From positions 7,882,501-7,946,500 of the forward strand of contig JAHQIY010000004.1 in assembly GCA_019054805.1 (NCBI GenBank): a DNA stretch of 64,000 nucleotides. The letters run 5' to 3'. The notes under the pieces are model-generated. The model saw nothing but the letters and a program-made list of their open reading frames with translations, was not told the origin of the DNA and searched no databases. Both the position numbers and the translations under genes were made by a program. Shown in pieces: positions 11,861-23,125 of this stretch (its first letter is position 1; the number at the start of each line of letters is the position of its first letter). This DNA is from Brachionus manjavacas. Lineage: Eukaryota > Rotifera > Eurotatoria > Ploima > Brachionidae.

Positions 11861-12524
11861 GAATGTAAACATTGCAATACCCATTAATCTAAACTATTAA
11901 TGTTCAAGCAAATTATTTCATTGCATTTGATAATAGAAAAGCTCGAAACGATTTCTGTATCACAGTTTAATGTGACTGATGTCACTAAATTATCATTTAT
12001 TTGTCTGTAATTTTCAAGTTAATTTTTAGAACTATTTAAATTCTTGGATTGTTTATCAAATCTTTTTAGAAAATAAAATTTATCAAATGGAATCTGATCA
12101 AAGTGAGTTCAGTCATAAGTATAATAAGTCAATTTTTTTTTAACTTAAAACGATCCTTGTAATTGTATTTTTTTAAGGTTTTGAAATTAAAAAAAATTAT
12201 TTAAAAAAATAAAGAAAAAATTAATTAATTTTTTCCTAATGTAAATGAATCACAAAATAATTGAGAGACGAAATCAACAAATTAGTAATTGTTGAAAAAA
12301 GTAAATAAAAGAATGATCCATAAGAAAAACGAGTATATATTAAGTGGATTATTCAAATCAATCAAAACTAAATATTTTCACTTTCTCGATTAGATCATTT
12401 TGCATTCTTATTCATTCATATTCCTACTATATTTGATTGTTATTTTCACAGCTTAAGTTTATATGTTTGAATGTAACCACTTTTTATTTTTTATGATATA
12501 GTGTAGCAATTTTTCTACTTTTAG

Positions 12525-12720
12525 GTTTCATCAAAATTAGAAAAATTGCTACATTTTTTTGATTATTTTCAAATGGATCCAAAAAATCACATTTTTTGGT
12601 TATTGGAGTCATTTAGTACAACTACACATTTATCTTCACTTGTCAATTTAGTAGAAAGTCTTTTAGAAATTTCAGGAAGAATTCACGATATGAAACTTTT
12701 AAGAGAAGCTTATAAACAGG
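12525..12720 (+). CDS. Exon-like open block inside the transposon, unrecognised
   Basis: After a strong 3' splice site (TTTTCTACTTTTAG) the frame is open for 65 codons, then meets a consensus donor, G|GTATGT, at 12721. The translation includes FQMDPKNHIFWLLESF and LVNLVESLLEISGRIHDM, a helical, conserved-looking sequence with non-random composition. I do not recognise the family. A candidate first exon (ATG at about 12087, MESDQ followed by GTGAGT) has an incompatible phase, so the partner exon is unknown. It may be a captured host exon or a transposon accessory gene. The last ~50 nt are repeated in the tandem copy downstream. Confidence 0.4.
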
Positions 12721-13452
12721 GTATGTAAATTTACATACTAAATCCTGCTTGTTTTTAGCACAATCATCAATAAATTTTCATTTTATTCTAATTTTCAACT
12801 TTAATTTATTTTAAATAAGCTTAAGAATTTAAATTAAGCTTTATCTTGTAAAATATTTGTAACAATGTATTTTAGTATCCAAAATTTTAGTGCCACCTGT
12901 CCTCTGATTCCGTAGTCATGATCTAAAATAGCTGAAGTGTCCTCATGTGCAGTCACATAATCGTGATTGAAATAGATATGAATTTGAGTTTCAATTCCAG
13001 AGTCAACTGCTTTTAGATAGTGTCATCGTATCTGTATCTAATTAATGATTAAAAATGGAAGATGAATTCAGGAAGAATTCACGATATGAAACTTTTAAGA
13101 GAAGCTTATAAACAGGGTATGTAAATTTACATACTAAATCCTGCTTGTTTTTAGCACAATCATCAATAAATTTTCATTTTATTCTAATTTTCAACTTTAA
13201 TTTATTTTAAATAAGCTTAAGAATTTAAATTAAGCTTTATCTTGTAAAATATTTGTAACAATGTATTTTAGTATCCAAAATTTTAGTGCCACCTGTCCTC
13301 TGATTCCGTAGTCATGATCTAAAATAGCTGAAGTGTCCTCATGTGCAGTCACATAATCGTGATTGAAATAGATATGAATTTGAGTTTCAATTCCAGAGTC
13401 AACTGCTTTTAGATAGTGTCATCGTATCTGTATCTAATTAATGATTAAAAAT
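12671..13452. repeat. Tandem duplication, 2 x 386 bp
   Basis: Unit 1 is 12671-13056 and unit 2 is 13067-13452, separated by 10 bp (GGAAGATGAA); I saw no mismatch. Each unit starts in the 3' end of the exon-like block, crosses the GTATGT donor and continues into the putative intron. The second unit has lost the exon frame. The identity indicates a recent event. Each unit contains an 18-bp perfect palindrome at its donor site (12721-12738 and the equivalent). Confidence 0.93.
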
Positions 13453-14069
13453 ATTTAATTGTAAAAAAAGTTAAAATTTTAAATAAAAATAAATTTTTTA
13501 AATTTAAAATTGCATTTTTCGCATTATTATAAAATTTATTTGAAATTTCATTATATTGTTAATCAATTCATCATTTTTGTTTAAAAATAATACCATATTC
13601 TAATTAATAATTCAACTTTCAGAAAAGGGATTGTTTATCCTTCATACAAATAAAACTTTTTAAATAACCCATTTTTCATCCCAGCATACTTGAATTATTA
13701 ATATAACAAATACCTTAATAAAACATTAAAAGTCTTCCCGAATTCTCACTTGAATCATCTCGCGGTAGATTAAAATTTATCTTAAAACTTGTTATTAAAA
13801 TTTATTTTAAATATTTTTTTAATTAAAATGTGTGGTGGTAATATGTTGACACTAAGACATTTACAATTAATATTGTGATAATTTCAAACAAACCCAAGCT
13901 TGGTGGTCTAAAAAAAGGAAAGGTGGTCAGATTAAATTTTTTTTCTGATTTACTTATGTTGACTAAATTATAAAAATTTTTTATCGAATTCATTTTATTA
14001 ATTTCAAAAATTCAGTATGCTAAACAGTTTTTTAATAATTTAAAATTATAAAAACTTATAAATTAAATT

Positions 14070-14250
14070 TCAAGATAAAATCCCTCTAAATCTCCAGATT
14101 TAAATCCGATCGAACTTTTAGTGAACGAGATGAACCAGTTAGTAAGTAAAAAGATGGTGCGACTTTGGCTATAAGAGAGTTCTAAAAATCCAAAACAACT
14201 GAAAAATTTAGCAAATATATCAATCATCTGAAATAGGTTGAAATTCAATT
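14070..14250 (+). pseudogene. Tc1/mariner transposase C-terminal relic
   Basis: The frame around 14090-14140 reads SPDLNPIELLVNEMNQLV, the diagnostic Tc1/mariner motif SPDLNPIE-x-L-W-x-E/D around the last catalytic acidic residue. It is preceded by PSK and followed by a stop-riddled tail. Its N-terminal counterpart lies near 11.8 kb, so about 2.2 kb of foreign sequence interrupts the transposase gene. Confidence 0.72.
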
Positions 14251-14539
14251 TGAACTTTTTGTCTTTTTAAAATCTCCAAATTTTTATTCATTAGGAAAAC
14301 TAAAATTTTAATTGAAAAAAATAGAGACTGGTAAAATCAATAAAATCAATGAACATAAGAATGATCTAGCAGAATGATCGGATTTTTTCAAAATTAATTA
14401 ACCTATGATTTTCGTTTGAAATTACATTTAGAAAAGGATTCACAACTTTTTTAATAGGCATTCATTGTGAGATGATTCAAAAATATATCAATAAATTTTA
14501 ATCTAATGAATATGAGGAAGTCAGGATAATAATTCCAAA

Positions 14540-15003
14540 AATAGAATTTTTGCATATTTTCAGATCTGTTAGAATTTTGAAATTTGACCGTCCGTTCAAA
14601 AGTTAAACCGGACCATTTTTTTTATTTAGAAGGAAAAAGTATTAAATAAAAAGTAGTTTTAAGACGATTGAACAATCAAATTTTAAATTTGAATTTGAAC
14701 AAAAAATTTTAATGAAAAAAATAAACAAAAAAGGATCTTTATTCTTAGAAGGTTCCAAATTATATTTGTAAAATTATTTTTCCAAAATTTTTAGATTATG
14801 ATAAATTTCATTGAAATTATAAAAAGCGTGGATTATTCTCATTATTTTTTGGGTTAAAATCTTTTGTTAAGAGCCAAATTGGAGAAGCGTTAATTTTAAT
14901 GTAATTTTTTTTCTAAAGATATTCTTCAATTACTTTTTAAATAGTTAACTTTTTTGTAATTATTAATCCCAGCCAAAAAAATTAATTATTGAACAAACTT
15001 TAA
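14540..15003 (-). repeat. Right terminal inverted repeat
   Basis: Complement of 10963-11428. It starts inside at AATAGAATTTTTGCATATT and ends at CAAACTTTAA. Only small indels, such as poly-A length, separate the two arms. Confidence 0.92.
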
Positions 15004-15277
15004 ATAAGTATACTACGCTAGTAATACTAAACGAGTCGTTTTGACTTGTTTTAAAAAAATCTAAATCCTCATGTCTTTTGAATAGATTTTTCAAATAAAC
15101 AAAACTTTTTTTAATCAGGCAGATTTTATCTTTTTCTTTAAAAAAACTTTTCTTGAATTTATAAATCGATCTAATTTATTTCTAAATTAAGCTTTTTTAA
15201 ATTAAAATAAATAATCTTTTAAAATTGATTATAAAAGGAGATGGTTTTATTTTTTGTGTTTGAATTACAAAATGTAT

Positions 15278-15350
15278 CCACTGTTGAAGTAACCACTGTT
15301 GAAGTAACCACTGTTGAAGTAACCACTGTTGAATGATCCACTGTTGAAAT
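15278..15350. repeat. Minisatellite, 15-bp unit x5
   Basis: Five head-to-tail copies of CCACTGTTGAAGTAA start at 15278, 15293, 15308, 15323 and 15338; the last two are variant. One frame would encode repeated TTVEV, but no longer reading frame contains it. Confidence 0.9.
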
Positions 15351-15559
15351 TGCAAAAGTGAGATGTTTCAAATATTTTTTTCAGTTTCGAAAAAAAAATA
15401 ATTTAAAGTTAAGATTGCAAGCATTCACATATTTGAAATTTAACTTTTAAGTGAAATAGAACGAGTTTAACTTTTATTTGAAAATTTAAAAAAAATATTG
15501 AAATTTCTTTTTTAAACTTTAAACTTTAAATAAGAAATATAAATTTAACCATCGAGTTG

Positions 15560-15955
15560 AATGATAGTACTGAGGCTCGGTAGAATCGACACGAGGGAAT
15601 ACGAGTGAATAGGGAATACCTAACGAAAAACAATCTACAGTGTGATGAAGGCAGAGCTGGGAAAGTGACTGTGCTCTAAACAAAGAACACGCTATCACCC
15701 TAGCCAACTGGAGCATCAGACCCAAGGCCCCCATCAATCTCAACATCGAACCAAATTACCAAAAGCCAACCAGTTCTCCACGACACTGCTCTTCCTCTTC
15801 AAACATGTTTATCATCTTTTAATTAATTAAATCTTGACATAATGAATTTTAATGATTAAGTGTACAAACCACAGTTACCATAGATGGGATCCTCCCATCT
15901 TCGCAAGTCTAGCTTGCTAGCTTGTTGTAACTTATATTATTATTATTATTATTAT
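15560..15955 (+). mobile_element. Retroposon (SINE or LINE 3' end) with (ATT)n tail
   Basis: The composition jumps to near 45-50% GC against about 20% around it, then returns to AT at a terminal TTA/ATT microsatellite (about 15938-15955). Just before the tail is a compact hairpin, GATGGGA-TCC-TCCCATC, followed by CTAGCTTGCTAGCTTG. A stem-loop ahead of a short microsatellite tail is typical of LINE/SINE 3' ends. No reverse-transcriptase motif is visible, so the class is open. Confidence 0.55.
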
Positions 15956-16025
15956 TGACAATTAAACCATTGATGAATTTTTTATGATACAAATCAATTT
16001 TCAATATTTTAAAATCTTAAGTCGA

Positions 16026-16167
16026 ATGACTCAAAAAATGAGCCATAAAGAATTCAATGTAGTCAAATTTCGAACCCCCAGATTCATAGACTCCGACTCA
16101 GTCAATCAATTCAAGAATCGCTACGATGCCTTCATGACCGGCCACCAAGTTTTTACCACAACTTTTT
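16026..16167 (+). CDS. Possible small exon, unrecognised
   Basis: The frame opens with MTQKMSHKEFNVVKF and runs through RFIDSDSVNQFKNRYDAFM before a possible GT donor at CACCAA|GTTTTT. The base composition is more balanced than its surroundings. No family was recognised and no partner exon found. It could be a transposon fragment. Confidence 0.2.
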
Positions 16168-16378
16168 TTATTTTACAAAACAATTTCTACTCCCTAAAAT
16201 TTCTATTTATACCCCTCTCAGTTCCTTATAATTTCCTTCTTACTTTCTACTCTAAATAATGTCTATTGACTCGAAAAACTAAATGCGTTCTTCTATCTCT
16301 GTAATTTTTCCTGTTATAGCAGAATGTGCTACCATAGGCGATCTCCTAGTAAGCCGCCTCCGTGTTTAGGGCCGCATC

Positions 16379-16562
16379 AAACTCTGAAATTCCTAATTTA
16401 ATGCGTCATCAAGACTTGAGTTTAAGGCAATAAACAAAAAGAATTTTTTTCTACTATGCATTTGGTGCAGTACCAAGAAAATAAAAATTAATTTTTTTTT
16501 TTCGATTTTTTTGTCTTAAACTCAAGTCTTGATGACGCATTAAATTAGGAATTTCAGAGTTT
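16379..16562. repeat. Perfect 48-bp foldback
   Basis: Arms at 16379-16426 and 16515-16562 are exact reverse complements (48 of 48 by reading) around an 88-bp loop. This suggests a foldback element, a MITE, or a hairpin RNA if transcribed. The left flank is unusually GC-rich (GCCGCCTCCGTGTTTAGGGCCGC). Confidence 0.92.
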
Positions 16563-17294
16563 TCAGAATTTCAGTCCTATTTAGGGTTTTATTAAATTTT
16601 TATGTTTTTATTGAAAACCTTCAGTCTGATTCATCTTCTCACACCAAAGAAAAAATTTTAGAATAAAAAGTAATTCTTTTTGATTTAAGTTTTAAAAAAG
16701 GTTACTTTGTAAAAAAAAAACAATTTCCTATTTAAATAAAGTGCCAAAATCTATGATATAGACAAATTTTTTTATTTTTATATTAAAATTAAATTTAGAA
16801 AACAAAAATATTTGACAAGAATTAAGTTTAAAAAAAGAGTAGAAACAAAAAGAGGACAAAAATATCAAATGAAAAGAATATTTTAAAAACAAATATCTAA
16901 TTTGAAACAAAAGAAAAAGATAAAAAAGTCTAAAAATAATTTACAAATATTTTTTAAATTGTTTGTTGCACAATAATTTAGCATATGTAAAATAAAAAGT
17001 TATCCAACAAAATATCAATACTCATTTAAAAGACAAAAAAAGAAGAAGAAGAAGAAGATAGAAACAAAATCAAATAAAATTTTTCTTACAATTTTTAATT
17101 TTGTTTTATCTTGAATAAAAAAAAAGAAAAGAAAGAGAAAATTAAAAAAAGAAAAATATCAAACAACAAAAACACACTTGCTGAGACAAAAAGGTCAAAA
17201 TAGAAGATAGCATAAACAAATAGGAAAATTTCGGACGGTCCTTTTCGAGTGAACGAAAATAATTAAATAAAATTAGATAACTTGGAAAGAAAGT
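16563..17294. other. Cdx 3' flank, A-rich
   Basis: Downstream of the Cdx stop codon. Very A/T-rich, with AAGAAGAAG runs near 17038-17060. Probably the 3' UTR and terminator; minus-strand poly-A signals cannot be singled out in such sequence. Confidence 0.35.
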
Positions 17295-19081
17295 TTAGAT
17301 CGACTGAAACTGAGATAAAACTTGTATTATACTATTTGATGAATTGACTGCCGGCTGTTGCAAGCTGGACGAGCCCGGCCGATTGATCAAATAGTCGCTG
17401 TTTGAAAACTGAAAATTTTGCTGAACCGGAGCCATTTGGTTGAAGTCAGATGACTGGCCTGGGGCAGCAAAGCCCGAGTAGTCGGTCTGAAAGCTTTGCT
17501 GGTAAGCCGAATAGGGAGTTTGGTAAAAGCCCTGGTATGAATTGACTGGCGAGTACTGATTGTAGACGGGCTGAGGAAACTGGCTTTGGGCGAAGTTGTG
17601 ACCCGGATAGACTTGGTACTGCGGGTTCTTGCTGGTTGGCAAGCCGAGGCCCGATTGACTCAAATTTTTGCTCTTCTTCTCGGCCATTTCTGACTTGGCC
17701 TCGTTCGACTCGTCGCCATTCACCGACTCCTCGTACTCGTCTTCCATTTCGTCATCAGAATACTCATTCTTGACACTCTTGGTCGTCGATGTCACGTTTT
17801 CTTGCTGCGACATCTTCTGCTTTCGATTTGTCTTTCTCTCTTTGGCCCGCCTATTCTGGAACCATATTTTAATCTGGGACAAAAAAAAAAGTTAAAAAAA
17901 ATTTCCCAACACCCATTTCAATGACTTACTTGTCTCTCGGACAAATTGAGCACTTGTGACAGCTCGGCCTTTCTCTTTATTGTGATGTACTTGCTGAACA
18001 AAAACTCTTTTTCCAATTCGACTCGTTGCGGTTCAGAGTACACTACGCGGTACTTATCTTTAGTTCTTGTTTTACCTTCATAAATAACAAACTATCATAA
18101 AAACGTGCATTCAAAATTGGCATAGCATAACTGCTAATCAAAAATGCTAAACTTAAAACACCCCATCCCCCCAGCACCACCACCACCACTACCACATCAA
18201 AAATCATAAAGCAATAAAACAATAAAAAAAAAAATTTTTTTTTTCTCATAATTTTTTTTCTGTTTTAATTAAACTTTTCTTTAATATTTACTCAATAAAC
18301 AATCATAAAAATTGTCAGTTATGGTTGATAGATAGCATAAAAATGTTTATGACTTACCATTAGGCGCTGACTTGACCGGCTTCATCCACTCGAACGAGTC
18401 TGGCGGGGCGTTGGGCGCCGACGTGGAGCTCACGTTCGCATTTTGCGAACTCACAGTGGTCGGAGTGGACGTGTTCTTGTTGGAATTGGGCGACGAAGTG
18501 AACGAGCACGAGGACGACGACGACAGCGCCTGGTTTGCGGCCAGCTCGCACTTGGGCGACGAGGAAACCATTTTGGACTGTTTGACGTCCATGTCGTCGT
18601 ACTTGGGACTCGAGTAGTAGGCGTATTGTCGTTGGCAGGGGTCGTAGTGGTAGAAATTGGTGTGAGGAAAGGCGCCCGGGGGTGCCGGATTGCTAAAAAT
18701 GCTCTGCTGCTGATACTTGGACGGCTCCGGGTAGCCTGCTGGCATGAAGTAGTCCGAGTCGCTGGAGGACGACGTGTTGGTCGGGTTGGTGTTGGGCGAC
18801 GAGTTTTTGGACATGTTGGGCGTCGACTGCCAGTTGAAATGCAGTGGCTTGTGCAGCTGGGTGGCCAGGGTCGGCTGATCTTGGCACTCGACCAGGCTGT
18901 TGAGCGAAAAGGCCGCGGCCGAGTTCGAGTACTGGTAGTGCTGGTTGAGAACTGCGGCGGCCACTGCCGGATTTTGATAGTAGAAGTCGTTCTGAGCATA
19001 GTAGTAGCTGGGCTCTGGGTCTTTTTCGATCGTGGTCGATGAGTCGACCATGGAAGGCGAACCGGATAGAATTTCTTGCAT
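17295..19081 (-). CDS. Cdx: Caudal/Cdx ParaHox homeobox transcription factor (482 aa)
   Basis: Posterior-patterning and gut transcription factor of the ParaHox class. Exons: 18358-19081, 17930-18075, 17873-17295; phases match and the total is 1449 nt. A Pbx-type hexapeptide, FEWMKP, lies at residues 230-235. The homeodomain (about 243-302) reads [17 protein letters not shown], then [11 protein letters not shown], then [19 protein letters not shown]. These are Cdx signatures, with Ile replacing the usual Val after SERQ. The exon 2/3 intron splits the homeodomain after SERQ. Exon 1 is GC-rich (about 55%), with Ser/Thr/Asn/Tyr-rich activation-type sequence. The C-terminus is Gln/Tyr/Ser-rich. 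Start at MQEILSGSP; no better upstream ATG. The gene is single-domain and looks intact. Confidence 0.95.
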
Positions 19082-19985
19082 TGTGGCAAATTTGTGTTGT
19101 TTCAGTGCTTATTTTTTGTTTTGTTTTGATTTAATACTTTTTAATTTAATTTTGATTTGTAATAATAATAAAACTATCTAGCTTGGTGTATAATAAATAG
19201 TCGAATTTGATTTTCTAAAAAAATATTCCTATTGGTTAGAGCTGGTTTGGATGTGAAAATTAAGCTTGATTATGATTGGTAGGGTATGGTTTTTATTTTA
19301 ATTTAATGAGAAAATTGATAAAATAATTTTCTCGCGTGAGCTCATTTGTTACTTTTTCGAACAAAATCTTGATTAATAGTGGATTCTCTAGCAGGCTGTC
19401 AAGTCGCACCTAGGCGACTGATTGCCAAGACTCGCGATATGGCCCCACAAACTAAATTGATTAGGCCAATGCATTCAATACTTATCTAATCAATCAATTA
19501 TTTAATTTTATTGCCCGAGTCTCCTTGGTGCAAATTTATTCCAAACTACCTCGCCAACAAAATGTCTTTTCCTAATTTTAGCAGATAATTTATTATATGT
19601 TGTTGTTTTGTTTTATTCAGCTAGCAATGATAACTGGTTTATCTGAATTTTGAGTTTAGAGAGAGCGCAGGTAAATTATGACAAAAGAGAGAAAAAAAAA
19701 TGATTAGAAAACAACAACAACAACAAAATCTCAGTGTGGGGTTATATAAATTTCAGAAGAGGAGGTGGCCGGGTGTTTTTTTGAAGTGCCGAAAGATAAG
19801 TTTGTCCAAGCGACGCTTTGACTTTTGATTGAATCGATTAGAAATCAATTTATTGTCACGAGTACTATAAAAATAGATATCCATAAAATTAGGCTACACA
19901 TACGACAAATATTCAAAATATTTATTGACTTTTAATCGATTATATAAGCAGATAGATTTCGATTATTGTAAATTTTTTATTGCGT
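19082..19985 (-). promoter_or_regulatory. Cdx 5' flank / proximal promoter region
   Basis: Non-coding sequence directly upstream of the Cdx ATG. Composition is more mixed than the intergenic background. A TATA-like TTTATATAA lies on the minus strand near 19743-19752, about 660 bp from the ATG, but no initiator was identified. It contains CAACAACAACAA and short GA-rich runs. Confidence 0.35.
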
Positions 19986-20049
19986 TCGGTCTCTAAAGAG
20001 AGAACAAAATATTAAATTTGATTTTACAGCTAATGAAAAAAATATTTTA

Positions 20050-21300
20050 ATCTGATTAATCAAACACTAAATTAGACACTTTTGAAATTTTTATCTATTC
20101 TCTACTCTAATCCGACTAATGGGCAGCAAATTCAATTAAAAAAAGTGTAGAAAATTTCAATGGCCTCAAAATACAATTTTATTAGTTTCTTAATGAAATG
20201 ATATTTTTGTAAAAAATTTTAAAAAATTTTAATTCCAATTTAAACAAAAAAAAATAAATTTAATCAATCAAAAACTAATTAAGACACTTGTCAATAAAAT
20301 TTTATCTATTAATTCTAATCCGACTAATCGGCACCAAAATTATTATATTTAGATAATAAGATACCGATTTTCTATAAATAAAAAAAAATTTTTTGAATAT
20401 TTTTTTATTCATTTTTATTCTCTGTTTAATTTTTTTGTAAACCTAATTTATTAAAGGCTAAAACACTTTTGAAATTTTTTATCTATTCTCTACTCTAATT
20501 CGACTAATATGCAGCAAATTTAATTAGGAAAAAAAGTGGAAAATGTTATTACCCTAAAAGAAATTTAAATTTTTTAATATCTATTAATTCTAATCTGGCT
20601 AATTGGCACCAATATTATTAAAATAAGTGTAAAATATTTCAAACCCTCTAAATGCTTCAAAATGAAATGATTTTTTTATAAAAATTAAAAAAAAAATTTA
20701 ATTCCTATTTAAATTTAAACAAAATAATAAATGTATTTAATCAATCAAAAACTGATTAAGGCACTTGTGAATAAAATTTTATCTATTTATTCTAATCCGA
20801 ACTATTGGCACCAAAATTATTAAATTTAGTTAAAAAGACTCCGAATTTTTTTTTTCGAATATTAACAAATTTTTTATTTCATTTTTATTTTCTATTTAAA
20901 TTTTTTTAGAACCTAATTTATAAAAGGCTAAATAAAACACTTTTGAAATTATTTATCTATTCTCTACTATAATCCGACTAATAGGCAGCAAATTTAAATA
21001 ATAAAAAGTGGATAATTTAATGACCCCAAAAGAAATTTGTATAAGAAATTTAAATTTTTTAATATCTATCAATTCTAATCTGACTAATTGGCACCAGTAT
21101 TTTTAAAATAAGTGTAGAAGATTTCAATGCCCTCAAAATGTCTCTAGATGAAAAGAAAGTCTTATGAATATAAATAAATTTTAAAATTTCAGTTTAACTT
21201 TAAATTAATTTTTTTTATCTGATTAATCAACCACTGAATAAGACATTATTGAAAATCAACTCTAATCCGACTAATTGGCAGCAAATTGCATTAAAAAAAG
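20050..21300. repeat. Degenerate repeat array with TCTAATCCGACTAAT core, 8 copies
   Basis: The core or a close variant occurs at 20106, 20314, 20494, 20589, 20791, 20968, 21074 and 21261, always on the plus strand. Spacing is roughly 95-106 or 177-208 bp. After the core, four copies read GGCAGCAAATT or a close variant (20106, 20494, 20968, 21261) and four GGCACCA (20314, 20589, 20791, 21074). Flanks are shared too: ATCTATT before and AAGTGTAGAAAATTTCAATG after. Five copies keep TAATCC, the site bound by K50 (bicoid/Otx/Pitx) homeodomains. The array lies 1-2.2 kb upstream of Cdx. It may be a decayed satellite or a regulatory array. Confidence 0.8.
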
Positions 21301-21561
21301 CGCAGTAATTTTTAATGACCCCAAATTGACAAGTGTATTAGTTTTTAAACGAAAAGAAAGTTTTATAAAAATTAATAAATTTTTTATTTCAGGTTAGCTT
21401 TACATTTAAAAAAATTGTTGTCCCAAAAAATTATCTCTAAACAAAAATTAAAAAAAAAAGAAGAAAAAATTCGAACATAAAAAATTTTTCTAGTGTTTTT
21501 TTGTTTAAAACTGCAAATATAATAAAAATGTAAATAATAAGTTTTCGAGAAAACAAAAAAA

Positions 21562-23125
21562 CTAAAACAATTGAAGATAAAAATTTAAGTTTAAGATAAA
21601 GAATATGTTTAAATTTAGAGCTAATTGCCACGCTGACGACACGGTTTCTTCGGCTTGTAGGAAATTTTCGGCATTTTCCTCCGAGTAGTCTTCGTAGCGT
21701 GCAGGTTTTTTCTCGCTGTCGATGTTCAGCTGCAAATTGAGCAACAAATCTTGGCCATAATTGTCACTCACTTCCATTAGCTCGTTGTCCATGTACTCTA
21801 CTTCTTCGGCCTCAGCCGCCTCTACGTCCTCATAATACGACCAAACTTGGTCAGCAATAGTTGTAGTTGTCCGAGGTGTTTTGGCATACATTTTTTCGGT
21901 AATGAACAAACGCGATGAAAGATTGGGCAGATATTTTTTATCAAAATTTGACCGATTGCTCAACGCAAAGATATTTTTTATTATTTGCACTGGTCGAATT
22001 GGTTTTGTGCTCAAAATCCGCTGATTGTTGGACAAATTACGGTGTGTAGATACTTCATCTTCAACCACTAAAGTCTTCTTGCCATTTGATGAAAGAATGG
22101 TAAAATTTTTCACTTTGGAGCTGTTTTTTTCGTCCAATTTTTCATTTTTTTCACTTTTAAAATTGCGAAGTTTTTCAAGCAAATTGGAAGAAAATAGAGT
22201 GGTAAATATTGAATCAGCTTTGGCGCTCATTTTTGTACTTGAAAGCGACTGTGTGGTATTTATTTGAATTTTGTAGCTGCCACTAGGTTCCGGGTACTCA
22301 CTGTAATAGTAATCATCATAATAGCTGTTATAATTAGGCTCTATTAGATCATCATAATATTCATTTCCAGAATTTTCTGCATTTTCCTCTTCCATGTAAT
22401 AACTTTGATCTTTTGGAAATATTTCTGTATTAGCTTGAATTGTTGTACTGGTTTTAGTGGTTGTAGTAGTGGTTGAGGTAGTGGAGCTGGTAGTTGCGGT
22501 GGTTGTTGTTGTAGCAAAGGTGCTAGTCACCAAAGATGCATTCTCTTCATGGTCAGTTTGATAAAATGTATTACTAGCCTTAGGATGCTGTTTAAAAGTA
22601 ATTAAGAGCTCATTTAATTCTCTGGAAGTGTCAATTAATTTTTTATTAAAGCTAGGTGTTGAGTAAAAGCTTGGGTCCTCGCCAGTAAATAAATAATTTG
22701 GTATAGAATCTTTGCCATAAATGTATTGGTACCATGTCAAGCAATTAAGCTAGAGAAAAAAAAAATAAAAAAATTTAGATTAATTTTTTTTTGGAGGAAA
22801 AAAATACCATCGGGGACATTTCACAAGTTCGTTGAATCGGGTGAAACATGGTACCAGCCGGACACTTTCGTTCCAAAGCTTCTTCGAACACTGTTCCGAC
22901 ATAAAGACAGTGCCAGTACTTGCGGCAATCTGTGTGGGCATAGTGGCCCTCGTCTTGTCTATTGCTGCATGAATATTTGGATAAATTTGGTGTCAATCTA
23001 CGCTCAGAGTTTTCCAATATCTTTAAAATGTCAATGCCTCTGAGATAGTTTTTTTTCGAGCAAACCACACAGTCAAATGAAACATTTAAAATTACCACCA
23101 AAATAGCCAAGGCTTTATTGTGCAT
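21562..23125 (-). CDS. Secreted chitin-binding (CBM14/peritrophin-A) protein with mucin-like tail, 501 aa
   Basis: Exons 22808-23125 and 21562-22749, joined in phase 0 at ATG|GTATTT...CTCTAG|CTT. The start MHNKALAILVVILNV gives a signal peptide, so the upstream in-frame ATG at 23215 is not preferred. A single CBM14 domain (about residues 38-100) shows the six-Cys pattern: YSC, TDC, WHC, RKC, RTC, with the sixth Cys (LNC) supplied by exon 2, plus the aromatic YWHC. The second exon has a Thr-rich mucin-like stretch (TTTTTATTSSTTSTT), then Tyr/Asp/Glu-rich sequence. Likely a component of extracellular matrix, cuticle/lorica or gut lining. The hydrophobic end (LNIFFILNLNF) could be a membrane anchor or read-through past an unrecognised donor. 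Confidence 0.85.

Larger units (their letters stand above)
10963..15003. mobile_element. ~4.04-kb DNA transposon with ~465-bp terminal inverted repeats
   Basis: The two ends are long inverted repeats (10963-11428 and 14540-15003) that read as almost identical, each beginning TTAAAGTTTGTTCAATAATT at its outer edge. The interior holds Tc1/mariner relics, an exon-like open block and a 386-bp tandem duplication. The near identity of the TIRs implies recent mobility or gene conversion, while the transposase is clearly dead. The element was therefore probably mobilised in trans. TTAA occurs at both outer edges; whether this is the target duplication or part of the TIR cannot be settled from one copy. 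Confidence 0.85.

Noticed and set aside
15278-15350. TTVEV-repeat protein coding region
   Set aside because: The 15-bp minisatellite keeps a frame only because 15 is divisible by 3. It is not embedded in any longer open frame, and stops lie on both sides.
18443-19042. Long plus-strand open frame (199 codons) opposite Cdx exon 1, and other overlapping frames there
   Set aside because: It is a by-product of the GC-rich, codon-biased Cdx exon. The Arg/Gly/Val-rich translation has no domain, and the minus strand carries the homeobox gene.
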